Assembly: GCF_004792295.1 (NCBI RefSeq)
Contig: NZ_SRRY01000002.1
Coordinates: forward strand, 1 to 64,000
Direction of reading: 5' to 3'
Length of the DNA stretch: 64,000 nucleotides
DNA from: Pseudoalteromonas sp. MEBiC 03607
GTDB lineage: Bacteria; Pseudomonadota; Gammaproteobacteria; Enterobacterales; Alteromonadaceae
Shown one piece after another: positions 25,621-34,124 of the stretch. The notes below the pieces were generated by a model. The model did no database searches. It saw nothing but the letters and a program-made list of their open reading frames with translations, and was not told where the DNA came from. A program made the position numbers and the translations under genes. The stretch's first letter is position 1. The number at the start of each line of letters is the position of its first letter.

Positions 25621-26340
25621 GTGGATACGTTGCAATTAGATTCAATCTGTTCAAGAGGCCCCACTTTGAATGCTTCATATTTTAATGCTAGTTCAAATGG
25701 CTTTGTTTTTAAGCTTGCTACATTCATCCTATTTGCTGGTTCTTTATTTTGCAGTCAACAGGGCAAAGCTGAGCAAACAGGCTGGTTTTTATCAGGACAA
25801 ATAGGTTCAGCTTCAACAGACCTCAGCAAAAAGAACCTAACGTCATCATTAATTGAACAAGGAGCCTTAATTAACTCTGTGTCGATTAAGGACTCAGATA
25901 CAGGTTATCAAGCTGCAATTGGTTATAAATTCAATTCGTTCTACTCACTGCAAGTTGGTTATGTAGATTTTGGCGAAAGACATTTCAGCTTTACTGGTGA
26001 AGTCAGCGACATAGACAGCTTACACAGTACCATGGAACAAATTTACCCAGAATCAGCAAAGGGGCCGCAAATATCACTTTTAGCATCGTGGCCTGTTACC
26101 AAAGAGATATCACTGACTGGTAAGTTGGGGTATTTAGATTGGCAACAAGATTACCAATACCAAATAGACTCTTCACAGCTATTTAATGCAAAACGAAGTG
26201 GCAACAGTGTCACCTTTGGCATTGAAGCAAGTATTGCTGTTTTTAAAAGTACTCAAGTTTTTATTAGTTACGACCATGCAGCGCTGGATGCAACTGATGC
26301 TTCGATGCTCTCTATTGGCGCAAGATATTACTTCGACTAA
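25621..26340 (+). CDS. Small OmpA/OmpW-like outer-membrane beta-barrel protein
   Basis: A 239-residue protein if the GTG at 25621 is used. The N-terminal 30 residues before the hydrophobic stretch FVFKLATFILFAGSLFC are unusually long for a signal peptide, so the true start may be a TTG or other codon downstream. The mature part begins near AEQTGWFLSGQIG and shows eight amphipathic strands (GYQAAIGYKFN, SLQVGYVDFG, SLTGKLGYLDWQ, VFISYDHAALD) ending in SIGARYYFD with a C-terminal aromatic residue. This fits the eight-stranded OMP_b-brl fold. The giant surface protein begins 122 bases later on the same strand; a functional link is possible but not shown. Confidence 0.75.
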   Translation: MDTLQLDSICSRGPTLNASYFNASSNGFVFKLATFILFAGSLFCSQQGKAEQTGWFLSGQIGSASTDLSKKNLTSSLIEQGALINSVSIKDSDTGYQAAIGYKFNSFYSLQVGYVDFGERHFSFTGEVSDIDSLHSTMEQIYPESAKGPQISLLASWPVTKEISLTGKLGYLDWQQDYQYQIDSSQLFNAKRSGNSVTFGIEASIAVFKSTQVFISYDHAALDATDASMLSIGARYYFD

Positions 26341-26462
26341 CTCATTATCGATGTGCGCAAGGGGCGTACATTTTAAATTATCTCAAGGAATAGCTGAGAA
26401 TCTGAGTAAATCATTTTGATGATATTACTCGCAGCTTGAAGTTTCTACAGGAACACTACGTC

Positions 26463-29400
26463 ATGCTATCAACAATTATCAAATACCTATACCTAATAGC
26501 GCTTATTGCGCCTATGTCTATACTGGCTATGCCAATAACAATCATTACACCGAACGAGACTTTCACACTCGATGTTGAGCCAAGTGACAGCATTGATACG
26601 GTAAAAGGCCTTGTTGAGCAGCAGACGAGTATTGCGCAAGCTCGGCAGATTATCACCTTTAATGGTCAAACATTAGAAAATGGTCGGTCATTGTCTGATT
26701 ATAATGTGCAAAAAAATTCAATATTAAATGTAACTAAATCGAATGTAGCGCCTAGCTTGAGTGTTAGCGCCTGGGAATCATTAGGCAGTACTAGGTTTGC
26801 TGGGTCATCTAACAGTGGGAACCATTCAAGAATTAGACTGGATGCTAACGATGTGCCATGGGTAATTTTCGCTGATACATCAGAGCATAATGGTAGCGTC
26901 ATGAAGTTCAATGGCACAGATTGGGAATATGTTGGAAATAAAAATATTGCAAATGGTGACATTTATTACACAGATATCATTTTTGATAGTAATAACACCC
27001 CATACATTTCTTTTGCAGATGAAGGTAACTCAGGCAGGTTAAGAGTGTTGAGTTTTAATGGGAGTAATTGGAATGATGTAGGCTCACTTATATCGAGCGG
27101 CTTAGGTTTTTACTCTAATTTAGCATTTGATAATAATGGTGTTTTACATGTTGTTTATAATGATAGTAACTTCAGCAATAAAGCTGTTTTAAAAAAGTAT
27201 AATGGTGCTAATTGGGTAAGGGTGGGTGTTGAAGGGTTTTCACTAGCAAAAGCAGCCTACACTGATCTTGCTTTTGATAGTACAAATACGCCTTACGTTT
27301 CATTTAGAGACTTTTCTTTAGATTCCACTAGTGCTTCAGTTATGTCGTTTGATGGCTCATCTTGGGAATATGTCGGCAAAGCCGGTGTTTCAAATGTCGA
27401 AGGAAATTACACGAATATAGCAATTGACAGCAAGGACAATATATTATTGAGCACTAAAACCGAAATTAGCCGACTTACAAAGAGACTTTCACTTTATAAA
27501 TTTGATGGTACAAGCTGGACTATACTCCACGAAGATATCACTGGTGACGCAGTATTTTCTCCCGACTTTGTATTGGGAAAGAACGATATACCCTTTATAT
27601 TTGTTACAGACTATGGAGTTGATCCAAACAGAGGGAGTGTCGTAACTTATCAAAATAACTCTTGGCAGTTTGTTGGAGCTAGGGGATTTAGCGAAGCTTT
27701 CACTGACTTTAATCGTATAGCTCTTGATAGCCAAAACACACCTTATGTTTTTTATGCCGATGGTAATTCATTGGCACAAGGCACGGTAAAAAAATATACT
27801 TCAACATCTTTCTCAGATTCTTCTCAATCTATTAATCAAGGGATATCAATAGGAAACCCGTTTCAAGATGTAAAAGTTTCTGATAATGATGATGATAATG
27901 TTCTACTTACAATTTCACTTTCGGATACTGTCGCAGGTGACTTTTCAGGTAGTGCTAGTGGAAATGCAGTGTATAGCTATGATGCAAATTCAGGTGTATT
28001 AACAATATCTGGAAGTGCCAGTGATGTAAATGCCACTATTGATAACTTAACCTTTTCTCTGGACAGTAACTACATTGGTGAATTTACATTCACCACCGAA
28101 CTTACTGATGGCACTGAAAGTGTAACGCCTGTCCTTTTAACTTATTCAGTAAATGCAATAAACCAAGCTCCTTCTATTGCGATTAATACAGGACTTTCAA
28201 TTAATGAAGGCGATTCAAAAGTTATTACTAATAGTTTGTTATCTGCAAAAGATAGTGATGACTCTGGGACAGGGTTAACATATACGCTTAAATCAGTACC
28301 TACGAATGGTAGTTTGTTTGTCGATGCTAATGATAATGGTAGTTTAGACTCAGGTGAGGGACTTGCTGTGAATGGCACGTTTACCCAGCAAACACTTGAT
28401 GATTCAAAGCTTTATTATAAGCATGATGGTAGTGAAACTACGTCAGATAGTTTTAATTTTGACTTAGCTGATGGAGGAGAAGACTCTGTCGAACCAATTA
28501 CAAATCAAGTCTTTAGTATCACAGTCATCCCAGTTAATGATCTACCCGTCATTGAATCTGAACCTGTTAAAGTTGTGCAAGTTGGTCAGTTATATACATA
28601 TAAAATTATAGCCACTGATGCAGACAATGATGCGATAACGATTATCGTTTCTTTCGGCGATACATTTCCTAGTTGGCTCTCTTATAGTGCCGTAACGAGA
28701 ACTATAACAGGTCTCCCAGAACAAACGGATATTGGCACTTACCCTATCACGATTCATGTACTTGAAAATGGAGTTGAAAAACTTAAACAAGAATATTCTT
28801 TAAGTGTAACTCGCAAGAACGAGGCGCCTGTTATTACTTCCTCTGCACAGATATGGGCAACTGAAGACACTGAATATTTATATTCAGTTAAGGCAAGTGA
28901 TGCGGATATAGGTGATACCCTTACATTTAGTGCAATTGGTTTACCTAGTTGGCTAACAATTGATTCAAAAACTGGCGTTTTATCAGGCACACCAACAAAT
29001 GATGATGTTGGCACGCATTATGTTGCCGTTGTTGTAGCAGATTCTTTAAATGCATCGGACAGACAGGATTTTGTTATTAGTGTTGCTAATGTTAATGATA
29101 AACCAACTATCACATCTACTCCTGTCGCAACAGCAACAGAGGGCGAGCTCTATAGTTATAAGTTTACTGCAGTAGATGTTGATCCTGGTGATTCGATCAC
29201 ATACTCAGGTTTAAATCTGCCTTCTTGGTTAACCTTTGATAGTGTCAGCCAAGTCTTAAGTGGTACTCCCACAAACGAAAATGTTGGGAAACATGCGATT
29301 ACCTTGCTTGCTGTTGATTCAAAGAATGAAGCAAGTACTCAGAAATTTACGCTGACAGTTTTGAATGTTAATGATGCGCCTGTCAGCCAAAATGATACAG

Positions 29401-32400
29401 CTAGTGTTGATGAAGATAACATTGTTGCGATAAATGTCTTAGAGAATGACACTGATGTCGATAGTCAACTGAACCCTGCTAGTGTGATGGTTGTCACACC
29501 CCCAGAGCATGGTAAAACGAGTCTAAATACAGCAACGGGGGTAATTACCTATACCCCGAATAAGGACTACAACGGCAAAGATAGTTTTACTTATACTGTA
29601 GAGGATATGGAAGCCAGTCGTTCGAATACTTCAATTGTCTCGATAACTATCAATGCAGTGAATGATGCTCCGATTGCTCTAGGTGATGAGATCACAACAG
29701 ACGAAGACATGGCGGTCGAAATCGATGTGGTGGCAAACGATAAAGATATTGATAGTAATGATGCAATTGATCTATCAACTCTCGAAGTCGTTACATTGCC
29801 TGAAAATGGGGATGCCAAAGTAAGTAATGAACTGATCATATATACACCAAAAGCCAACTTTAGTGGCAGCGATTCGTTTACATATCGTATTGCTGATAAA
29901 GCAGGGGCATTTTCTAAAAGTGCCACTGTGCTGATCACTATTGGTGAGATTAATGACGCACCGGTTGCAAGCGCTGATACGTTTGAGTTAAACGAAGATA
30001 TCCCTACGATACTTTCTATTTTAGATAATGACGTCGATGTTGACAGTGAGTTATTGGTAAAAAATGTAACAGTTACAAAAGATCCAAGTCATGGTGTTTT
30101 AAATATTGATAGTGAATCAGGACAAATCACCTACACGCCACAAAGTAACTATTTTGGTAGTGATGGCTTTAGCTATGCGGTTAAAGATGAACAATCTCTT
30201 ATGTCAAATATTGCACCTGTTAACTTAACTATTAAAAGCATAAACGATGCTCCAATAGCTAACAATGATACAGCCGTGATTTTGGAAGACACACTTCATA
30301 ATATCAATGTGTTAGGAAACGATTCTGATGTTGATGGTAGTCTAGATGAAAGCAGTATTGAAGTTGTGAACGCCCCACTTCAAGGTATTGCTATCGCGTC
30401 TCAGGGAGTTATAAGTTACACACCTAATGCCAATAGCAATGGCGAGGATACGTTTACCTATCGGGTAAAAGATGATCTAGGTGAATGGTCAAACGCAGCA
30501 CGCGTGTCATTAACGGTCACACCTGTAAATGATGCACCGTTAGCTAACAATGATACTGTGCAAATAAATGAAGATGAATCAATAGTGATAAATGTGATTA
30601 TCAATGATGATGACGTAGATGGCAGCATTGATGTTTCTTCACTGCAAATCGTGAATTCTCCTTCTTTCGGGCAGGTTGTGAACAATGCAGATGGTACGTT
30701 TGCTTATACACCTACTAGTAACTATGTAGGAATCGATTCATTCAGTTATACCCTTTTTGATAACGAAGGTGCTAAATCCAATATTGCTTCAGTGACTATT
30801 ACCATCTTGCCTGTAAATGATGCGCCTGTTATTGAATCGGCAGCGTTAACTTCTGCGACACAAGATGAGTTTTATAGTTATACATTAGTTATCAATGATG
30901 TAGACAGTGCTGATAGCTATAAGTTGAGTGCCCCAGAACTGCCAAGTTGGCTTAATTTTAATCTTGCAACAGGTGAGCTAAGTGGTACACCCACTAATGA
31001 TGATGTGGGCACTCATGCTGTTACTTTATTAGTAACTGATGCCGAAGGATTAACTGATACACAAACCTTTGTTATCACAGTTGCCGATGTTAACGATGAA
31101 GCAACCGGTGGTATTAGTATCAGTGGCGAGGCTAAACAAGGTCAAACCTTGCGTGTTGAGTCAACCATTGAAGACCCTGATGGCGTAGGTGAATTTACCT
31201 ATCAATGGATGCGCAATGGGGTATTAATTTCAGGTGCAACACTATCGGAGTACATGCTAACCGATGCTGATATCGGCGCGACGATAACGGTTGTAGTAAC
31301 CTATGTTGATGGCAACGGTAATACTGAGACCTTTACATCGGGTGCAACCAGCCCTGTTATTATTGCAAACACTGCGCCTGTGGCTAACGGTGAACAACTT
31401 AGCACAAATGAAGACGAGAGCATCACCTTTACACTCAGCTATTTTGATGAAAATGGCGATGATCTGACATTCAACCTTGTGACACCGGTTAGTAATGGTA
31501 CGTTAACGATGGATGCTAATAGTTTCACGTACCAGCCTAATGCTGACTTTTACGGTACTGACAGTTTTAGTTATCAAGTATCAGATGGAAAAGTAAGTTC
31601 AGAGCTTGCCACCGTTACTATCATAGTAAATCCAGTAAGTGATGCACCTATCTCTGTGCCGGATAGCTTTACGATTAATACTGACTTAAATGAGTTTGTG
31701 ATTTTAGACGTGCTGGCAAATGATCGTGATGCAGATGGCGATGAGTTAACTATTCTCAATGCTACAGCCAGTGCAGGTGTTGTCCGGATTGTTGATAATA
31801 AGCTTGAGTATCTCGCACCTGTTGGAATGATTGGTGAAGTTGTAATCACTTATCAAATTAGAGATAGCAGTGGTGAAATAACCGAAGTGACTTTAGTTGT
31901 TTCGTTAGTCTCAACATCACAGAACATTACAATTACAGCGCCAGATGACAGAACAATTGCATCTGAGGGGTTATTCACAAAAGTAAACATGGGAACGGCG
32001 ATTGCACTTGATTCTTTAGGTAATCCAGTGCGAGTAACAGCTAGCTCTAAAGGATTTTTTGCATCAGGTACCCATACCGTTGTGTGGACTGCTGGTGAAG
32101 GCAGTGACCAAGTCTCGGCAACTCAGCTGATCCATGTTGTACCCCAAGTCAACTTTAGTAAAGACCAAACAGCTACAGAAGGGACAACAGTGACGATTAA
32201 AGCCATTCTCAATGGTGATGCAGTAAGTTACCCTGTTATTGTTCCATACTCAGTGTCAGGCGATGCAACACAAGGGCTTGACCATGACTTAGTGGATGGA
32301 GAGTTTGTCTTTAACGAAGGACAGCGAGAGGCGCAACTTATTGTAAATTTAGCACAAGATGAGTTTGAAGAAGGCAGCGAAACAGTCGTAGTTAGCCTGT

Positions 32401-34073
32401 CTGATCCACAAAGTGCTGTAATTGGTCCTTTAGGTACACATACATTGACTATTGCAGAGGGTAATGTCGCACCAAGCGTACAATTATTTGCAAGTCAAAA
32501 CGGCCTTACTACACGAATAATAGATAAGCATGCTGGTGAAGTGACGATTAGTGCATTAGTGATCGATGCAAACTTAGCTGATACCCATACTTATGATTGG
32601 AGTGTGTCGAGCGACAGTATTGTAGATATCGATCAGATTGACGATCAATTTAGCTTTGACCCTAGCAATGTGGAAAATGGTACTTATCAATTTACCATTG
32701 TTGCCAGTGATGGTGATAAAACAGGCTCAATGAAATTAGAATTAACAATTTTAGAGTCTGCACCTTTACTCACTTCAGAAGATACCGATTTTGACGGCAT
32801 TAGTGACCTACAAGAAGGTTATGGTGACAGTGATAATGACGGTATTCCTGATTATATCGATTCAGTCTCTTTGGCGAAAAATGTGTTGCAAGAGAAGTTC
32901 AACGAAAGTGAGTTTTTCTTAATGGAAACAGAGCCAGGCTTGCAGCTTAGCCTAGGACATGTTGCCTTTGTTGCACATGGTACGCAAACGGGGATTACTG
33001 GAGAAGAAGTTGAGCAATTCGCAAGTAACAGTCAAAACAACGTTGTTGATGCAAGCTTTAACTATGAAAATGGTGTATTTGACTTCAATGTGACTGATAT
33101 ACCAGTGCCAGGGCAATCTGTGAGTATTGTTATGGCGCAATTTTCTCCGGTTCCGAGCAATGCGGTTTATCGCAAGTTGATGCCTACAGGTTGGACTGAG
33201 TTTGTCGTAGATAGTAAGAATAGTATCGCTTCAGCACCGGGTGTTGAGGGGTTCTGCCCACCACCTCGTGATGCACAATATGAAGAAGGCTTAAAAGAAG
33301 GCTACTGGTGTGTGCAATTGACTATCGAAGATGGTGGTCCTAATGATGCGGATGGACTAGTCAATCGTGCAATCGAAGACCCAAGTGGTTTAGCAACGTT
33401 AGCCGGCACAAATACTAAACCTGATGCGCAAAACGATACTGTAATGGTTAAACGTAATACAGCTGCTTATCTTGATGTGTTATCAAATGATAGTGATGCT
33501 GATGGTGACTCATTGACCTTAACATCTGCCTCAGTTGATATTGGCCAAGTTAGTATTGCTAATAATCAATTGTATTTCACTCCACAAGCAGAGCATCTAG
33601 GAACGGCAAGCATTACCTATGGAATCTCTGATGGTCAAGGTGGTTCAAGCTACGCTAAGGTAAATGTTGATGTTGTTGAAAATGAAGCACCAAGTATTTC
33701 TCTCATCGTGGATGTAAGCACTGAGGATCAAAACCCAGTAACTGTAGACGTTTTAGCAAATGTGTCAGATGAAGATAATAATTCATTCATTATTATTTTC
33801 GCATCGGCAAATAATGGTACGGTCATTATCAATGCTGATAACACCTTAACCTATACACCAAACGTTGGTTTTGAAGGGATCGATACGGTGACATTTACAG
33901 TATCAGACGGTGATGGTGGTACTGTTGAGGGGCAATTTAATGTTTTAGTGAACTCTAAAAAACGGGTAACTGTTGAGAGTAAAACACGTGGAGGTTCATT
34001 ACCTCTAGGTTTAATTGTTTATCTCTTCTTATATACGCTTTATAGACGTTACTCGCAAAAAGTACGCCGTTAA
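26463..34073 (+). CDS. Giant secreted surface protein: ubiquitin-like domain, beta-propeller, cadherin/Ig repeats, GlyGly-CTERM
   Basis: A 2536-residue exported protein. The ATG at 26463 has an AGGA site 10 bases upstream; an upstream in-frame TTG was rejected. Order of parts: signal peptide (1-22, ending SILA); ubiquitin-like domain (23-92); seven propeller-like repeats (about 104-450); a cadherin-like stretch; four He_PIG-type domains marked by PSWL; about nine VCBS/cadherin-like repeats marked by NDAP and DVLANDxDxD; a Calx-beta-like segment (about 1896-2000, ATEGTTVTI); an acidic TSP3-like calcium segment near 2107 (TDFDGISDL, GDSDNDGIPDY); and a C-terminal Gly2510-Gly2511, hydrophobic segment and RRYSQKVRR tail (GlyGly-CTERM). 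This suggests a calcium-stabilised adhesive or enzyme-inhibiting surface fibre released by type II secretion and rhombosortase. No catalytic domain was recognised. Confidence 0.92.
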   Translation: MLSTIIKYLYLIALIAPMSILAMPITIITPNETFTLDVEPSDSIDTVKGLVEQQTSIAQARQIITFNGQTLENGRSLSDYNVQKNSILNVTKSNVAPSLSVSAWESLGSTRFAGSSNSGNHSRIRLDANDVPWVIFADTSEHNGSVMKFNGTDWEYVGNKNIANGDIYYTDIIFDSNNTPYISFADEGNSGRLRVLSFNGSNWNDVGSLISSGLGFYSNLAFDNNGVLHVVYNDSNFSNKAVLKKYNGANWVRVGVEGFSLAKAAYTDLAFDSTNTPYVSFRDFSLDSTSASVMSFDGSSWEYVGKAGVSNVEGNYTNIAIDSKDNILLSTKTEISRLTKRLSLYKFDGTSWTILHEDITGDAVFSPDFVLGKNDIPFIFVTDYGVDPNRGSVVTYQNNSWQFVGARGFSEAFTDFNRIALDSQNTPYVFYADGNSLAQGTVKKYTSTSFSDSSQSINQGISIGNPFQDVKVSDNDDDNVLLTISLSDTVAGDFSGSASGNAVYSYDANSGVLTISGSASDVNATIDNLTFSLDSNYIGEFTFTTELTDGTESVTPVLLTYSVNAINQAPSIAINTGLSINEGDSKVITNSLLSAKDSDDSGTGLTYTLKSVPTNGSLFVDANDNGSLDSGEGLAVNGTFTQQTLDDSKLYYKHDGSETTSDSFNFDLADGGEDSVEPITNQVFSITVIPVNDLPVIESEPVKVVQVGQLYTYKIIATDADNDAITIIVSFGDTFPSWLSYSAVTRTITGLPEQTDIGTYPITIHVLENGVEKLKQEYSLSVTRKNEAPVITSSAQIWATEDTEYLYSVKASDADIGDTLTFSAIGLPSWLTIDSKTGVLSGTPTNDDVGTHYVAVVVADSLNASDRQDFVISVANVNDKPTITSTPVATATEGELYSYKFTAVDVDPGDSITYSGLNLPSWLTFDSVSQVLSGTPTNENVGKHAITLLAVDSKNEASTQKFTLTVLNVNDAPVSQNDTASVDEDNIVAINVLENDTDVDSQLNPASVMVVTPPEHGKTSLNTATGVITYTPNKDYNGKDSFTYTVEDMEASRSNTSIVSITINAVNDAPIALGDEITTDEDMAVEIDVVANDKDIDSNDAIDLSTLEVVTLPENGDAKVSNELIIYTPKANFSGSDSFTYRIADKAGAFSKSATVLITIGEINDAPVASADTFELNEDIPTILSILDNDVDVDSELLVKNVTVTKDPSHGVLNIDSESGQITYTPQSNYFGSDGFSYAVKDEQSLMSNIAPVNLTIKSINDAPIANNDTAVILEDTLHNINVLGNDSDVDGSLDESSIEVVNAPLQGIAIASQGVISYTPNANSNGEDTFTYRVKDDLGEWSNAARVSLTVTPVNDAPLANNDTVQINEDESIVINVIINDDDVDGSIDVSSLQIVNSPSFGQVVNNADGTFAYTPTSNYVGIDSFSYTLFDNEGAKSNIASVTITILPVNDAPVIESAALTSATQDEFYSYTLVINDVDSADSYKLSAPELPSWLNFNLATGELSGTPTNDDVGTHAVTLLVTDAEGLTDTQTFVITVADVNDEATGGISISGEAKQGQTLRVESTIEDPDGVGEFTYQWMRNGVLISGATLSEYMLTDADIGATITVVVTYVDGNGNTETFTSGATSPVIIANTAPVANGEQLSTNEDESITFTLSYFDENGDDLTFNLVTPVSNGTLTMDANSFTYQPNADFYGTDSFSYQVSDGKVSSELATVTIIVNPVSDAPISVPDSFTINTDLNEFVILDVLANDRDADGDELTILNATASAGVVRIVDNKLEYLAPVGMIGEVVITYQIRDSSGEITEVTLVVSLVSTSQNITITAPDDRTIASEGLFTKVNMGTAIALDSLGNPVRVTASSKGFFASGTHTVVWTAGEGSDQVSATQLIHVVPQVNFSKDQTATEGTTVTIKAILNGDAVSYPVIVPYSVSGDATQGLDHDLVDGEFVFNEGQREAQLIVNLAQDEFEEGSETVVVSLSDPQSAVIGPLGTHTLTIAEGNVAPSVQLFASQNGLTTRIIDKHAGEVTISALVIDANLADTHTYDWSVSSDSIVDIDQIDDQFSFDPSNVENGTYQFTIVASDGDKTGSMKLELTILESAPLLTSEDTDFDGISDLQEGYGDSDNDGIPDYIDSVSLAKNVLQEKFNESEFFLMETEPGLQLSLGHVAFVAHGTQTGITGEEVEQFASNSQNNVVDASFNYENGVFDFNVTDIPVPGQSVSIVMAQFSPVPSNAVYRKLMPTGWTEFVVDSKNSIASAPGVEGFCPPPRDAQYEEGLKEGYWCVQLTIEDGGPNDADGLVNRAIEDPSGLATLAGTNTKPDAQNDTVMVKRNTAAYLDVLSNDSDADGDSLTLTSASVDIGQVSIANNQLYFTPQAEHLGTASITYGISDGQGGSSYAKVNVDVVENEAPSISLIVDVSTEDQNPVTVDVLANVSDEDNNSFIIIFASANNGTVIINADNTLTYTPNVGFEGIDTVTFTVSDGDGGTVEGQFNVLVNSKKRVTVESKTRGGSLPLGLIVYLFLYTLYRRYSQKVRR
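26529..26738 (+). other. Ubiquitin-like domain at the mature N-terminus of the giant surface protein
   Basis: Residues 23-92, directly after the predicted signal-peptide cleavage. Hand alignment with eukaryotic ubiquitin from Ub12 to Ub69 needs no gap and gives 28 identities in 58 positions, including TLxVEPSD, FxGxxLExGR and LSDYNxQKxSxL. The first strand also aligns (MPITIITP for MQIFVKTLT) with one residue less in the turn. Core hydrophobic positions are kept. Lys27 and Lys63 equivalents are present; Lys48 is Gln, Ile44 is Thr and the C-terminal RLRGG is replaced by TKSNVAPS, so it cannot be conjugated as ubiquitin is. Confidence 0.85.
26772..27825 (+). other. Seven-repeat probable beta-propeller within the giant surface protein
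   Basis: Seven units of about 46-50 residues share the pattern Y-T-x-hydrophobic-A-F-D-S-x-N-T-P-Y-V-x-F-x-D, then a hydrophobic strand and F-N-G-x-x-W-x-x-V-G. The best units start near YTDIIFDSNNTPYISF and YTDLAFDSTNTPYVSF; the fifth and sixth are degenerate. Seven such four-strand units fit a seven-bladed propeller. Confidence 0.65.
33990..34070 (+). other. GlyGly-CTERM sorting signal of the giant surface protein
   Basis: The C-terminal 27 residues consist of Gly-Gly-Ser, a hydrophobic segment (LPLGLIVYLFLYTLY) and a basic cluster (RRYSQKVRR). This matches the GlyGly-CTERM class recognised by rhombosortase, known in Shewanella, Vibrio and relatives and linked to type II secretion. Confidence 0.8.
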
Positions 34074-34077
34074 AAAA

Positions 34078-34108
34078 TAAAAAAGCCAAGCATTAGCTTG
34101 GCTTTTTT
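34078..34108. terminator. Bidirectional terminator between the giant surface protein and the AbgT gene
   Basis: AAAAGCCAAGC, loop ATTA, GCTTGGCTTTTTT: a 7-bp GC-containing core with A/T extensions. T6 follows on the plus strand and a T-rich run on the minus strand. Confidence 0.92.
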
Positions 34109-34124
34109 CATCTCTTTGATGAGA

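Noticed and set aside
26529..26738. A functional ubiquitin conjugation system around the ubiquitin-like domain
   Set aside because: No E1, E2, E3 or deubiquitinase-like gene is present in the window, and the domain lacks the diglycine end.
28633..28647. A Fur-box-like sequence (CGATAACGATTATCG) inside the giant surface protein gene
   Set aside because: It lies in the middle of an intact repeat, encodes ordinary residues (A-I-T-I-I-V) and has no gene start near it.
28000..34000. Tandem DNA repeats or recombination hot spot in the giant gene
   Set aside because: The repeats are visible in the protein (NDAP, PSWL, DVLAND), but DNA copies have diverged and no long identical tracts were seen.
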